From Eutreptiella sp. 'Long Island Sound 2002' (lineage: Eukaryota; Euglenozoa; Euglenophyceae; Eutreptiales; Eutreptiaceae): DNA of 64,000 nt. The notes beneath the pieces were generated by a model, which was not told where the DNA came from, did no database searches, and worked only from the letters and a program-made list of their open reading frames with translations. This document shows, one piece after another, positions 1-10,653 of the stretch; the first letter of the stretch is position 1, and the number at the start of each line of letters is the position of its first letter. The DNA lies in assembly GCA_964036045.1 (NCBI GenBank), contig OZ038378.1, forward strand, positions 143,340,910 through 143,404,909. The letters are read 5' to 3'. The position numbers and the translations under genes are program-made.

Positions 1-215
1 TGTCCAGCACTCTATCCCAGACAGGGGTTAAGCTGCCAGACAACGTTGTGGTTCGTGTGCATTTATTGGCTAGACGGTTAAGGTTTACGAATGTCAATTC
101 GCAGACCGGAATCGCGATTGCACCGCAAGGTCAAACTATTACAAAGGCGAACTGCCCGACATATTTCAGCGAGGTCCTGGTTCCGGTCATTGAAATGAAG
201 GACGAACTTGTCCAG
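1..215 (+). CDS. Possible partial exon of an unidentified gene, entering from the left edge
   Basis: A frame without stops runs from the window edge to a GT donor-like site (cag then gtatgt) at 215/216. It encodes about 71 residues of mixed, non-repetitive composition. Residues near the end include the stretch YFSEVLVPVIEMKDELVQ, which looks like ordinary protein rather than low-complexity noise. Reading past 215 quickly becomes Cys-rich and poor. The donor leaves phase 0, compatible with the candidate exon at 446-553. I do not recognise the protein. It could also be a chance open frame. Confidence 0.33.
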
Positions 216-445
216 GTATGTCGCAACCTTTGCACGTACGGGCTTTGCGGCCTACACCCACGCCGGCCACACACACACGTAACAATTGCCCTGACAAGAA
301 GCAAGGAATGCTGCTGAATCCGCGTAACCTCGGCTCAGAAGCCGAAACGATTCCCCCTTGTTGGGCGCATGGCCACTATCACAGTAGCGTTCTGGCTGTG
401 TATCTCTTCTGCAGTCTGGTTGTATTTTCACCAATTGTTTGTCAG

Positions 446-553
446 GTTAGCAACGGTGGTGAGCTTGCTGTTGGAGAGATCAACAAGATCAAGCAAGTGG
501 TGCTCTTTCAGCAAACCTCAACACCAGTGAAGATTTGGGGGTCGTGGTTGCAG
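446..553 (+). CDS. Possible second exon of the same unidentified gene
   Basis: A 108-bp open segment lies between an acceptor-like site (tttgtcag at 438-445) and a donor-like gt at 554. It is in phase 0 with the segment ending at 215. It encodes 36 residues including VGEINKIKQVVLFQQTSTPV. The support is splice-site shape, frame compatibility and normal-looking composition. No family is recognised, and frames further downstream are not convincing. Confidence 0.25.
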
Positions 554-3150
554 GTCGTCTATGCTACACTTCTGCTGCAAAGATTACCCGATCGGCACTC
601 TTTTGCACTTCCCTGCGGAACCTGAAAAGGGCTTCAGTGATTTCATGCTGGGTTCGGCTGGCAGGATTAAAACAGCAGCTTCGCCCTGCCCTGGCCCTCC
701 GGAACAATTTTCAAAATGCGCCTGGGCAACCAGTGTTTTCTACGGCATAACTCACCCAACAATACTGCGTGTCCCATGTATCGAAAATAATGTGTTGAGC
801 CTGGAAAGCCATCAGGTGCTGAAGCCCGGCAGGTCTGATGCACGTTAGGGGCAAGGGGCATTGATTCGCCTCGAATGCCTTCCAGAGAGTGCGGCTCTTT
901 TACTGTGCTTTGGCATCACCGTCTTCTTCCCGTAGAAATACGAGGCGGTGACTGATTTCGCACGACGGGCTGCTCTGGCTACAAAACGGCTTCCGGTGTA
1001 TGACACGAGATCCGCAGAAGCAGCGCAAAGGATTGATGCCGCCCTTCGATCGGACAATCCCCCACCAGGTGGTGCTGCATGGCGCGTGGTCCGTGCACCG
1101 AGGCATGACGAAGTGCTGTGTTTTCCTTGGGCAGTGCTCTGTCTTTATTGGGAAGACCCGGCGCTCTTGGTGGGGCAGGGCGTTGCGCAAAAAACTTGAG
1201 GCACAGAAGTTTTACATCGCACACCCGGCGCAAACCCCCTTTTTCCGTGGCGTATGTGGGGTACCTGGACACCAACTTGGCACGGGGTCCCGCCCCACCA
1301 AAGCAAGCATTCATCTGGGGTGGGAGCATGGGTCCAAAGGGCATGTCCGCCGTCAACCCCCCAAATGTCCAGCGCGGACGACACTGCTGCCCCCGCAGCA
1401 TCAATCAGTTGATGTAGGGGATGTCGCACGTGATCGTCTTGATTTGTGCTGCCTCTGTTGCTGTCAGTGTTTGAGTCTTGAGGAGTTTTCGAACACCACG
1501 CCCCTCCTGATCGAGTGACCGACGACCCCACCATAGGATTTTCCTGATCAAAAATATTTTATGGGTGGGAGCATGGGTCAAAAGGGCACGTCCGCCGTCA
1601 ACCCCCCAAATGTCCAGCGCGGACGACACTGCTGCCCCCGCCCCACGCCCATGCTTCCAGCGATGTGCTGCTGCCCAGGAGACAGAAGCATAGCAGCCAA
1701 AGTGCCAGAGGACTCGTTAGGACAACTCCCGCTTGTGTGTGTGGGTTGTCCTGGATGTACTGGCAAGACACCAAGTGTGTGATTGGTTTGGGGAGGAGGA
1801 GGGGGGGGCTCATGCACACCTATACTACTGGGCGCCGCTGACGCGCAAACGGCACGTCCAGCACAGCCCCAGCACACCAACCACGGGGCTCCGCGAACGC
1901 GGAAACGACACCAGCAGGAGCACCGGCCGCAGCGGCCGACAGAACGCAGCGACCCGACGCAACATGCGAAGGGAAGAACGGGTGACTGCCCAGGGCCCCG
2001 TAAAGGAGCAACAACCCGACGGAATGTCACACAGGGGGGTGCTGAGTGGGATTGAGGTGTGCACTGAGGACTGCATGTCTGCCGGGAGTGCAGAGGACCT
2101 AAAGCTTCCTCGTTTTAGAGTCAAGGCCCCCTACAATTGGAATCCTCCAATCTGAGTCACGTTGAGTCCCATTGTGTCAAGTTGCTGCCAGCATCAATCG
2201 GTTGATGTCGGGGTGGGTACTTGTGAGGCGAGGTCCCTCAGGCTGTTGGTAGGTACCAACGGGGATCGGTAACTATGAGGATCGATACCTTGTGGCTGTC
2301 AGTTGGTACCAAAGGGGATGCGTTGCTTCTGTGATTTGTTGTACCCGCTAATCTTGCTCTGGTTTCCATCCATGTTGCCTCTTCCTCGCAGCAGCGGTTT
2401 TCAAGCCTGCAGCAAGAACAGGGCGGAAGGCTGATTCTGATGTATGTCTCGTGTGTGTGTTTCGTACATGTGATTGATTTGGGGCTGGACGAGGTTACAG
2501 ATGTGTAAGAGCCAAGGCGCTGTCCTGTTTGTCATGAATTCTCGCAGATGAACAGTTTTTTTGTCTGAACATGGGGTCCAGATCAGGGTTTCGCCAGTGC
2601 AGTGGCTGAACATGAGTGTGCTCAGACTTTGATCCTTTCCCCTGCTTCTGGCACGTGCCTGTGGTCCCATCCTGAACTGACAATTTACGGGCTGGTCCTC
2701 TGTTGTGAAGTCAGATGCTTCCCCTTTCCACGCAAGAAGAAAAAGCTGGGTTGCTGTGCCTGAGGTATGCAAGCAGCTGAAATCCTGATGCATCCACAGA
2801 ACAAGCTTTTGATTGATTTGGGTTCCTTGTGCTGCCATCCATGGAGACAGCAGGTTCAGATCTCCCACAATGCCATGGCCCCATTTTACTAATTTGTCTG
2901 AGTGACCAGGACGGTTTTGAATTTCAAAGCTTTGAAGAAATTCAAACGCAAAAGAAAGTGATTGAAACTTCGAAATGCGCTGTTCCCATTTTTCGCCTAA
3001 AAATGAACATGTTCCAGTTCAATTGTGAGGATTGTTTGTCAATTGATGCACCAAATTAGGGTCCTCCCACAATTTAGGGTCCTCCCGGCCCAGTCTGCTT
3101 TGTTGTTTCTTTGGGTCTCCTGTAGATTGCACATCGTTCTGGGGCACAGG
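554..3150. other. No supported gene; scattered low-complexity DNA and one short duplication
   Basis: I see no coding segment here that stands out from random open frames. The stretch holds the 79-bp duplication described separately, a G run at 1801-1807, and CT/GT-rich mixed sequence. If the exon-like segments at the left edge and near 3.2 kb belong to one gene, this would be intron. Confidence 0.5.
1318..1641 (+). repeat. Direct duplication of a 79-bp segment
   Basis: The sequence at 1318-1396 recurs at 1563-1641 with only a few substitutions, an offset of 245 bp. Both copies contain the run GTCCGCCGTCAACCCCCC. The first copy is followed by GCAGCATCAATCAGTTGATG, and a near-identical version of that tail reappears alone near 2190-2210. 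This suggests a short dispersed repeat family rather than a single local duplication. Confidence 0.75.
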
Positions 3151-3160
3151 GTTTGCACGC

Positions 3161-3448
3161 TTGGGGCATGGTATTCGGGGGCAGAATAGTGTTCCGGGCG
3201 GCATGGTGTTCAGGGTTGATGACAACTCTGTCCCCAAGAATAAGAAGCCCAAACCCATTCTGGAACCTGCGGCCAAGGCTGCTGCAAAGCTGGCCCCAAG
3301 AGGCAAGCATTTGAAGTTGTTTGAGAGGAGGCGCAATATGGGATACGGCTTCTGTTCCACAGCTAATCCCAATGGCATTGAGGATACCTACAGCACACTG
3401 GACCCTGCCTGCACATTGCTGTGTGGTACCTGTGTCACTGTAGTTTGC
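3161..3448 (+). CDS. Possible exon, Lys/Ala/Pro-rich protein segment, unidentified
   Basis: The open frame through this stretch encodes a basic, Ala/Pro-rich segment (NKKPKPILEPAAKAAAKLAP) followed by a normal-looking stretch (ERRRNMGYGFCSTANPNGIE). The composition is more protein-like than the surrounding frames, and the frame decays into Cys/His/Thr-rich noise after about 3450. No splice sites are certain and no family is recognised. Confidence 0.27.
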
Positions 3449-3731
3449 CTGACCATGGCTGTGTTTGCACGATGGCACACACACCCCACACACACACGCA
3501 CACCGTGTCGTGTCCAACGCCGCCAGCGCCGCAACTCCTGGCTCAGCTTGAGCAGTCACAGCCCCAGTCACAGTCCCATCATGGAGTGCACGGACCAGAG
3601 CGAGGGTATCACAACCCACCACCCCCACAGCTGGCGGACGTCAGGAGGGGGGAACCCTTGCCCCCCACCACAGTCAACAAAGGCCTGTAGGACACCCCCG
3701 CCCCTACACACCATGGACGTGTTCACAGGAT

Positions 3732-3756
3732 GAGGAGGAGGAGGAGGAGGAGGAGG
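3732..3756 (+). repeat. (GGA)n microsatellite
   Basis: An uninterrupted run of GAG/GGA triplets of about 25 bp, purine-only on the plus strand. Open frames crossing it (poly-Arg or poly-Pro) are artefacts of the repeat. Confidence 0.85.
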
Positions 3757-6700
3757 TTGTACAACCAAAGGCCGCTCTGCAAAAGCCAATGTCTGACCGT
3801 GATTTCCATCAACCACCGTCTCCAGAGGTGTGCTTTGGCGGACATCATCCTCTCCCTTGTGAAAGGGCATAACGAAATTGGGTGTTCTTACTTGGGCATC
3901 ACTGACTGCGGCGGCTGCCCTTTGGATGGCAAAGGTCGCACTGTTCACAGTTGCCTGGCACCCAAAAGATGGAGGGGGGATATTGGAGCCTTGCTGCAAA
4001 CACAACACCCTCAGTTGGCTGCCTACCGGCCCTGTGAACACGGTCTTGATGCTTGCAGGCTCCCCATTTCTTCCTTCGGTACACAACCCAATGTGCATCT
4101 ACGTGTGTGTGAGCACAGAGTGATGACATAGGGGCATGCAGCAACGATGTTCAGCAATCTTGCTTGGCAGCGCAAAGTCCATCACGGCATGCATCAAGTG
4201 GCTGTTTTACCAGTAGAACACAACCTGAATGGCCGACCAGGGGGGGCTCCAATGCCAGGAACAACAACCCACAGCAAGCGCAAGAGAAACGTGGGCTGTC
4301 TGTAGCCGTCGGCAGACGTATTGGTTTGCACGGGGGAAAGACCCAAGGGAGGGCACGAACGCACCCCCTGCGATGCAGCATTGGATGAGTAGGCCTGCAG
4401 CCCGGCACACATTTGTGCAAATGTGTTTCACAACAGTTTGATGTGGACAAAATAGTTGTTGTGGTCGGGTTGGGAGCTACATGATCAAGAAATGCATCGG
4501 GTGCCCTTCTCATAGGCCTCTGATTGGTGAAAGGCTCAGCCATTTTGCATCTCATGCGCCTTTGTCATGATTGAATTCCTTTCCCTCTGGGTACGGCAGT
4601 ACCATTGCAATAGCAGGTGACAGCTGCAACAATGCACACAGCCAGCCCCACTTTGCCTCAAGATTTTCCCAGTGTCAATGGGCCAAAGCTTGTTAATGAG
4701 TTTCCCGTTCCAATGAAGAGAAGCGTCGTCCTTGTTTGTTGAGGCTGGCGTGCACGTCTTAGACCCCACACCAACGCGGGAAACAGCGGATTTATTTTGA
4801 TGCTACCCCCCCCACCCCCCACCCCTTTTTGTGAGGGCAACACCCCTGTCAAGCTGGGATGTGGTTGTGGGTCTGATGCATTGCCATTCTGTCCCTCAGG
4901 CGTCTTGAGTTTGCAAGAAGAGGCCCTCCATTCTGCAGCAGTGTGCTGCGCATCCCAGACAACCTCCCCAAACTCGCTCCACCCGGTCCATGTGTGTCGG
5001 GGGGGGGGGGTCGTCATGTAGTTCCACATGGCACGACACGCAGGCAGTGGGGAGGCAGTGCAGCCTCCGGAGGCTGCTACTCTGCAGCCTGACCTCCGTA
5101 CAATACGACCGGTGAGCTGCCCCTAGCACCGAACCATTGTCCCTAACCCCATTTACACGTCCTGCCGAACCCGTGACATGCCTTAAGCATCCAACTTCCA
5201 CCGCCCCTGTGGCATGTTGTGGCAGTGCTGGATGGACTCATTTTCCTCCTTTGGGCTCGTCCCCAGTCTGTTCACGGTGCAGTGCAGCCCCTGTAACCGA
5301 ATGCTTCTACCACGTGCGCCCGCCCACCACTGCTTTGCACTTCCTGATGGGGATCCTGATCCAAGGGGATACTTTGATGACGACGTTGACCTATTTGCAC
5401 CTGTGGGTGCATGCCCCACCGCATACCAAGGGGGGCTGATCTGCAGCGGACGACAGACACAACAGACACCGCAATAGCCCAGCCAAACTTTGTAAATTAT
5501 TCATTCCCATGTTATTTCTTTCATTTGTTGTGCACTTTCAGTGTTGCAGCCGCACTCCAGGTTTCCCTGGAGAAGTGGTGTGTCAGGCAGATTGGACAAA
5601 TGATCACCGCCTGGGGGCAGTGGGCAGTGGAACTCCTGCAATGCAATGCCTCACTGCCGATGATGACCTCTACCGCGCCAGCATGGGTGGCGGCGCCCCA
5701 AACCCCAACCAAGAGGGGGGTTGGCTGGGGAGACGAGGGTTGCCCTGAAGGATTGTTTGGACACTGGGGGATGGGGGGGGATGGGGGGGGGGTTCGCCAG
5801 TGATTCGCACTCCCCCTTGCGCGGAAGAAATGGGCCAACAGCCAGGGAGGGGCCTTCCAATTGCAGTGGCCCTGTTGGGGGGGGGGGAGGCTGCCACACA
5901 TTGGCCAGCAGAGGGGTAACCGCGAACCTTTGACCCTGCCCCCCCACCCACGCGCTCGGCTGCAGGGCGGTGGGATGGTCGTGAGAGCCCCCCCTCTGAC
6001 AACCTTCTGGCATCTGACCGAAATGGATGCCTGTTTGTGCAGATAGCCAGGGAATGGAGATTGAGTCGAGTGATGTGTCAATGCTGTGGCAGGTGCACAA
6101 GAATAGGCCTGGCCGGCTGCCAGCATCAGTGGTGTGGTTGACACAAAACAATTGTGCTGCAGAAGGACAGGCGTGGGCTTGGGGCGCTACAAGGCTTTGT
6201 AGACTCGAAACAGGTCTTTTGGATCAGTAATTCTCCGAGGCAATTGACTAAGTCGTCTGGTTCTAGACATGTTGCCTACATCTCAGTCTGTCCCATGTGG
6301 AATCACCAATTGTCCCAAACCCAATGTGACCACTGTGAAATCTAAGGAACACAGATGGGCAGCAGTACCTTTTTGGGAAGCGGATTCTTGGGGGTTGCCA
6401 TGGCTCAGCATTGTTGCTGGTGTGGTCCAATTTCCATTTTTCATGTGTTTCAGGTCTGCAAATTTTGCATCTATCCCTTGTGCTGTATATCTGCCACTGC
6501 GAGCTTGGGTCTGGGGCCTGATGCTCATGCTGCTTTAAGTGGATGCACTCTTGCTTCTTGCACCATTGCAAGCAGCACAGGAGCATACCCGGCATTCATT
6601 TTTTGCCGGTCTTCATCAGAACGTCTTGCAGCTCCAGATTCAGCTCAGACATGCTGCATTTTGACTGCGATCGTGGAGCTGTCACTGCAGATGCTCTTTC

Positions 6701-7600
6701 AGTTTTTCTGAGAATCAGATCCTGGCTCAGTCGTTGAATATGTAGTGTGGTTGTGAGATGATATGAGTATGTCTGCACCTTCTGCATTAACCCATTTCAA
6801 TACCAATTTTGTTGCATGGTGGTGGCCCCAATTCATTGGTTGGGAAGCTGCACCAGTGTCTGTGCAGTGTCTGTGCAATTCATGCACCGGAAGAAGCCAT
6901 TCAAAGAGGTTAGGAACTGTGGAGTCCATGTTTCATGAACAGCGACAGACAGTATGCAACCAACATATACTGGCTGAATGAGATATTGGTTGCCTCATGC
7001 AGTACAAGTTCGTCATTTTGCATGTCATCTTCCGTGTGGGAATCCCATGTTTTCGGACCCTCATTGCTGCTTGAGGACCAAATATTCAATGGGATTCGGG
7101 GGATTGTTACCTGAGGAGTCTTTGCAGTAACAAATTTTTCTCACCCTGCACACAACCGGTCGCTGCAACCTTGTGTGTTGACACACATCCACCATGCCCA
7201 AGCACTCACGTATTGAAGCAGAAAGCAGTGCAAACAGATGCAGGCAACTGGGTGGCTAATGATGAGATCCGACAACTGGGAGTCGGTTGTCATTTCTGTA
7301 CCGGATGTTTTGCGAGCTTTTTTTTTTACGTGTCAGATCCGGGGTGGGGGGGGGGGGGGTCAAAAAATGTCGAAAAAATGACCCCCTTTTTTTTGGGTCG
7401 AAAATCATGAATCTTTTGGTTTTTTTCGATTTTGAGCCGAGAAATGTTTCCGGGTCCCAACTCCATGGGGTTTGTATGGGGCGGAGTGGGACGAGCGCTT
7501 CTGCAGTTTATGCACTTTTCAGCCATTTTTGCTATGGGGGAGCCTTAAGCGCAGTGCGCACGCATTGCAACTATTTGGGCGTCTAGCCATACTAGAGACC
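3757..7600. other. No supported gene; G/C homopolymer tracts in otherwise mixed sequence
   Basis: Notable content is a set of C or G runs of eight or more bases (near 4806, 4999, 5777, 5878 and 7341) and CA-rich patches. Short frames such as that at 6027-6230 contain a protein-like stretch (GMEIESSDVSMLWQ) but no firm splice structure. I call nothing here as a gene. Confidence 0.45.
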
Positions 7601-7614
7601 CATACTTTGAGATA

Positions 7615-7628
7615 CTAGGGGCCCCTAG
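7615..7628. repeat. 14-bp perfect palindrome
   Basis: CTAGGGGCCCCTAG is identical to its reverse complement. It lies about 670 bp upstream of the transposase-like frame. Function is unknown; it may be chance in GC-rich DNA. Confidence 0.6.
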
Positions 7629-8287
7629 GGGCATCATGGTGACCCCTAGCGGAGGTTTTGACTTCTGATTTTGTCCCCCTTTGTTTGGGGATCCCCGAGA
7701 ATCCAGGGGTGACGTAGCATTTCTGCCCTCTTTACTACACGCAATGCCATTTGCGACTCTCTTGCCTTGATTGTGTTTATGCTTTACATTATATCTTTGC
7801 AGAGTGGCGAAGAGCCATTTCCACTCAGGGGGACAAGCACGCAGCGAACGGCCAAAGATTCCATTGGGAAGTGGAAGTATTGAAGCAAGTCCGATTATCT
7901 GATACAAGGACGCGATTAAGGCTCGTGTGAGTACCATGTACGTAAGGGAAAGGGCATTCATGGATCATGTTACATGCAAGTTTGCCCCAACCCAACCTCC
8001 ATCGCTAAAAATGGTGCAACCCACGCCTGTTCATGGCTTTTCCAGTTGTGCATGATGTGTGTTATGTGAAGGGAAGGTAGTTTGCAACTTTCTTGAGCCG
8101 GGGCAGTTTGGGTCACCTAATTCTAAGGGCGTTTCCAAGGGATGTGCTTGGGGGCTCTTCGGGGGGAACATAGTCTAAAAGTAGCGCACAGTGCGCGCGC
8201 AGTCCAAAGATTCCCCCTATGTTGGCGGTTCTGGCGACCTCGGGGGGAACGTTAGCGCGCTGGGCGCGCGCCGGGCATCTTTTGTGA

Positions 8288-9079
8288 CCCGTGCCCCACC
8301 GGTGGACTGTTGCCGTTGATATGTTGGGCAACATTATATGGATTTGCCCCTTGGCCCCCGGGACATCAGCAGATGATTTGATTTGGGATGGATATGGACC
8401 TTCTCGTACCCGAGGTGATTTCTTTGATTTCGAAGTTGGGGGCCATGATGGTGCTTATAAGGGCTGGATTCATGTCATTGTGCCATTCATTGGAAGAAAG
8501 AATGGCACTTTGACAGCCCGCCAACAATGTTACAATGACGTGCACGGGTGGTAGCCTTGTCAGGGAACCGAAAAAGAGGCCTGCGAGTGCAGTCGCCTTA
8601 TTACCGGGTCGGCGTTTCAAGCGATACAGGACGCACCACCCCGACACCCCGGACTACATCCAGCTTACTGGGGACCCTGAACCGACAGACCCATGGGAGA
8701 TTCAGCTGACTGGATCTCCCAGGACCCACAGCACGTGACCCTTGGCTCGCTACCACCACACTAGAAAAAACATCACTTGAAACTTCGGACTGGGCAGCCA
8801 ATGCCCGTGGCAGAGCAGATCTGCACACCACTGTCAGCCGACTTGTGTCCCCACAGGCGTCCTCGATGGACGTGCATAGCCCGCACGAAGCCTGTGGCTA
8901 TAGTTACAACGGCTGTACTGATGCTAGGCGACCTGCCTATGAGTGCCCCTTCTTTGTTCATAGTGAGACTTTGAACTTCGAACTTATGTGGCGCCGGAAG
9001 TATAAAAAAAAAAGACGTGCACGGGTGGTATAGGGCACGCATTGAGCAGCTGTTTGCTCGGTTGTGGCACGCAAGATGA
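8288..9079 (+). pseudogene. Decayed DDE superfamily transposase (Harbinger/DDE_Tnp_4-like core), interrupted
   Basis: The frame carries the RNase H-fold landmarks of eukaryotic DDE transposases of the DDE_Tnp_4 type. These are VAVDMLGNIIW (first Asp), LAPGTSADDLIW, then GHDGAYKGW (second Asp, in the usual D-x2-Y-x-G context) and LTARQQCYND. After the insertion at 8554-9013 the same frame resumes with RARIEQLFARL, which supplies the Glu, 39 residues after the second Asp once the insertion is ignored. No ATG is seen before the first Asp because a stop lies at 8285-8287, so the N-terminal part is missing, spliced or lost. The frame ends at a TGA at 9077-9079. In its native form it would cut and paste a DNA transposon. 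This copy is split by a retroposed insert and is very unlikely to be active. Confidence 0.72.
8554..9013 (+). mobile_element. 460-bp poly(A)-tailed retroposed insert (truncated mRNA retrocopy) with 17-bp target duplications
   Basis: The 17-mer GACGTGCACGGGTGGTA occurs at 8537-8553 and again at 9014-9030, exactly flanking this segment. The segment ends in ten A residues (9004-9013). Removing it and one copy of the 17-mer restores the transposase frame. Long target duplications plus an A tail are the hallmarks of LINE-type target-primed reverse transcription. The insert begins inside an open frame that reads to a TGA at 8736-8738 with a C-terminal stretch such as DYIQLTGDPEPTDPWEIQLT. The remaining 275 bp would be 3' UTR. 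It is best read as a 5'-truncated processed pseudogene of an unknown host gene; a SINE is the alternative. Confidence 0.82.
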
Positions 9080-9215
9080 GGCAGAGGATGAGGCAGAAGT
9101 GTGTGTGTTGTGTTGCCAGAAGCGCTCCACCATCGCAGTTTGTGATGAGTGTAAGGAGCACTGTTGTACTGAATGTATTGACACCCACACTTGTGGGACC
9201 CATGTTGTTTGTTAA
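9063..9215 (+). pseudogene. Cys/His-rich C-terminal segment, out of frame with the transposase
   Basis: Just after the transposase Glu, an overlapping frame reads an acidic linker (DEAEDEAE) and then a dense Cys/His array, CVLCCQKRSTIAVCDECK followed by HCCTECIDTHTCGTH, ending at a TAA at 9213-9215. The pattern resembles a zinc-binding tail of the kind found at the C terminus of several eukaryotic transposases. It is one nucleotide shift away from the transposase frame, so it was probably its C terminus before a small indel. Its assignment to the transposase is inference. Confidence 0.5.
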
Positions 9216-10485
9216 GTACAATACAGATGACAGTTGGAGTTGCTGAATTCACGGATATTGCTGTATTATGCAACGTGCTTTGTAGGTAAGATGTGCAGTG
9301 CAACGTGGTCTACTTGGGGGGCTTCTCCATGAGAGGGTAAATCTGGGGCTGAAGTCGGGATAGTTAATAGAAAAGTAGCACGCCGGGCGCGCGCCGGGCA
9401 AACATTCCCCCTCGGTGACCCCGTGGTACCCACTCTGAGGGGTGTGAGTGGGGATGACAGTATATGCCTACTAGGATACCAAAGGACGGTTTTTGCAGTA
9501 TCTAGCCTTGCTTAGGGCCGGTCACAACCCGTGCCAAAGACGCGAAATGACTGTCTCCACCAATAATGGCCTAGTGAATGGGCGGGTACACAACCTGCTT
9601 GTGCAGTTTTTCACCCTGGGCAGCTCAAAAATCGAAGTTTTCGAAACTTGTTTTTTTGACATTGCGATCACCTAAAAATGATCATCCAAGGTATGTAAAG
9701 CATGTTTTAGGCCGTATTTATGTTTTTTTCCCCTATTTTGTGTGTGCGTTGCTTGGAGTAGATTCTCTGTGAGGTGGACTTGCCGAAGGCAATAGAATTT
9801 CCAACCTTTTTTCTGACAACACAGATTCACCAAAGGAAGGAAAACTCCAGGAAAAGTGCGGGAAAATCTCAGGAAACCCTGGGGATGTGGGATGTGCAGC
9901 ACCCTTGGAGGGGCTTCCGCCGCTATGTCGTCTGCGCGACCAATGGCATGCGAAGGCTGTCCAATAAAGACTAGCCTGCTGTATCCACTGCAAGGTTTTC
10001 CGGGAGAGGTGGTAACAATGGTGGGGACCATGGGAGTACGCAGCACGCCGGTGGAAGGGGGTGGTGGTGGAGCATGAGCTCATCTGCGCAGCGCGTTTAC
10101 TGATCCTGCAAGGATTTTTAGACCTTGTCCCCGCACAGGAACGGAAGCATACCAGGTCAGTGGTGGGGAAATCCCAGTTCAGAGCATTGCAGAGGAATGC
10201 TGGTGGCTAATCAGGGACATTGGATCATGAACATCATTGAACACATGGTAATTCAGTGGGATGCTGCCAAGCAACGAGTGATTGCCGCTGAAAGGCACTT
10301 TTGCATGTCTGCAGCTGTGGTCCATTTGACAGGAAATGTCCTGTTTCAATGTACTTTGCACCGTTTCCCCATCCAGTTCTTCATTAGAGCTGTTGGGATC
10401 TGCTCCTCTTGTATAGACCGCAAATCCCAAGGGTCAGTCAGGATAGTTGTGCCCCTTGTCCAATCAATGATGTGCTTGTCCGACC
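9216..10485. other. Upstream flank of the aconitase gene; no supported gene
   Basis: No convincing coding segment is seen. The region probably contains the aconitase promoter, but I cannot point to a specific TATA box or transcription start. T/A-rich patches occur near 9610-9760. Confidence 0.45.
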
Positions 10486-10653
10486 ATGTCTGTTAGAAGA
10501 AGCTTCATGATTTCCTCTGCAGTATCCCAAACCTGGATCCACGGGGCTAGACCATATTTTCCCTTGCCTGCCTTTTTTGGTCGTTGTTGTTGCTGTTCAT
10601 CCATCCCGCGGAATTTTTTTTTTGCAGCACTTTCCCGCCATTTTTCCTGCGAC
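10486..10653 (+). promoter_or_regulatory. Aconitase 5' leader: in-frame upstream ATG extension or 5' intron with strong acceptor
   Basis: An ATG at 10486 is in frame with the aconitase start at 10654 and has no stop between. It would add 56 residues rich in Arg, Ser, Ala, Phe and Cys with almost no acid, which looks like an organelle targeting presequence. A strong 3' splice site (ten T then GCAG, ending at 10626) sits in the same stretch, so the sequence upstream of it may instead be intron. The two readings predict an organelle form and a cytosolic form respectively. Confidence 0.4.

Larger units (their letters stand above)
8157..9402 (+). repeat. Three copies of a short GCGCGCGC-centred motif around the transposase relic
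   Basis: Related segments occur at about 8157-8203, 8240-8279 and 9366-9402. Each combines GGGGGGAAC or ATTCCCCCT-type sequence with a GCGC-rich core such as GGGCGCGCGCCGGGCA. Two of the copies share that core almost exactly. They flank the decayed DDE transposase on both sides, so they may be remnants of its terminal or subterminal repeats. That link is inference. Confidence 0.45.
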
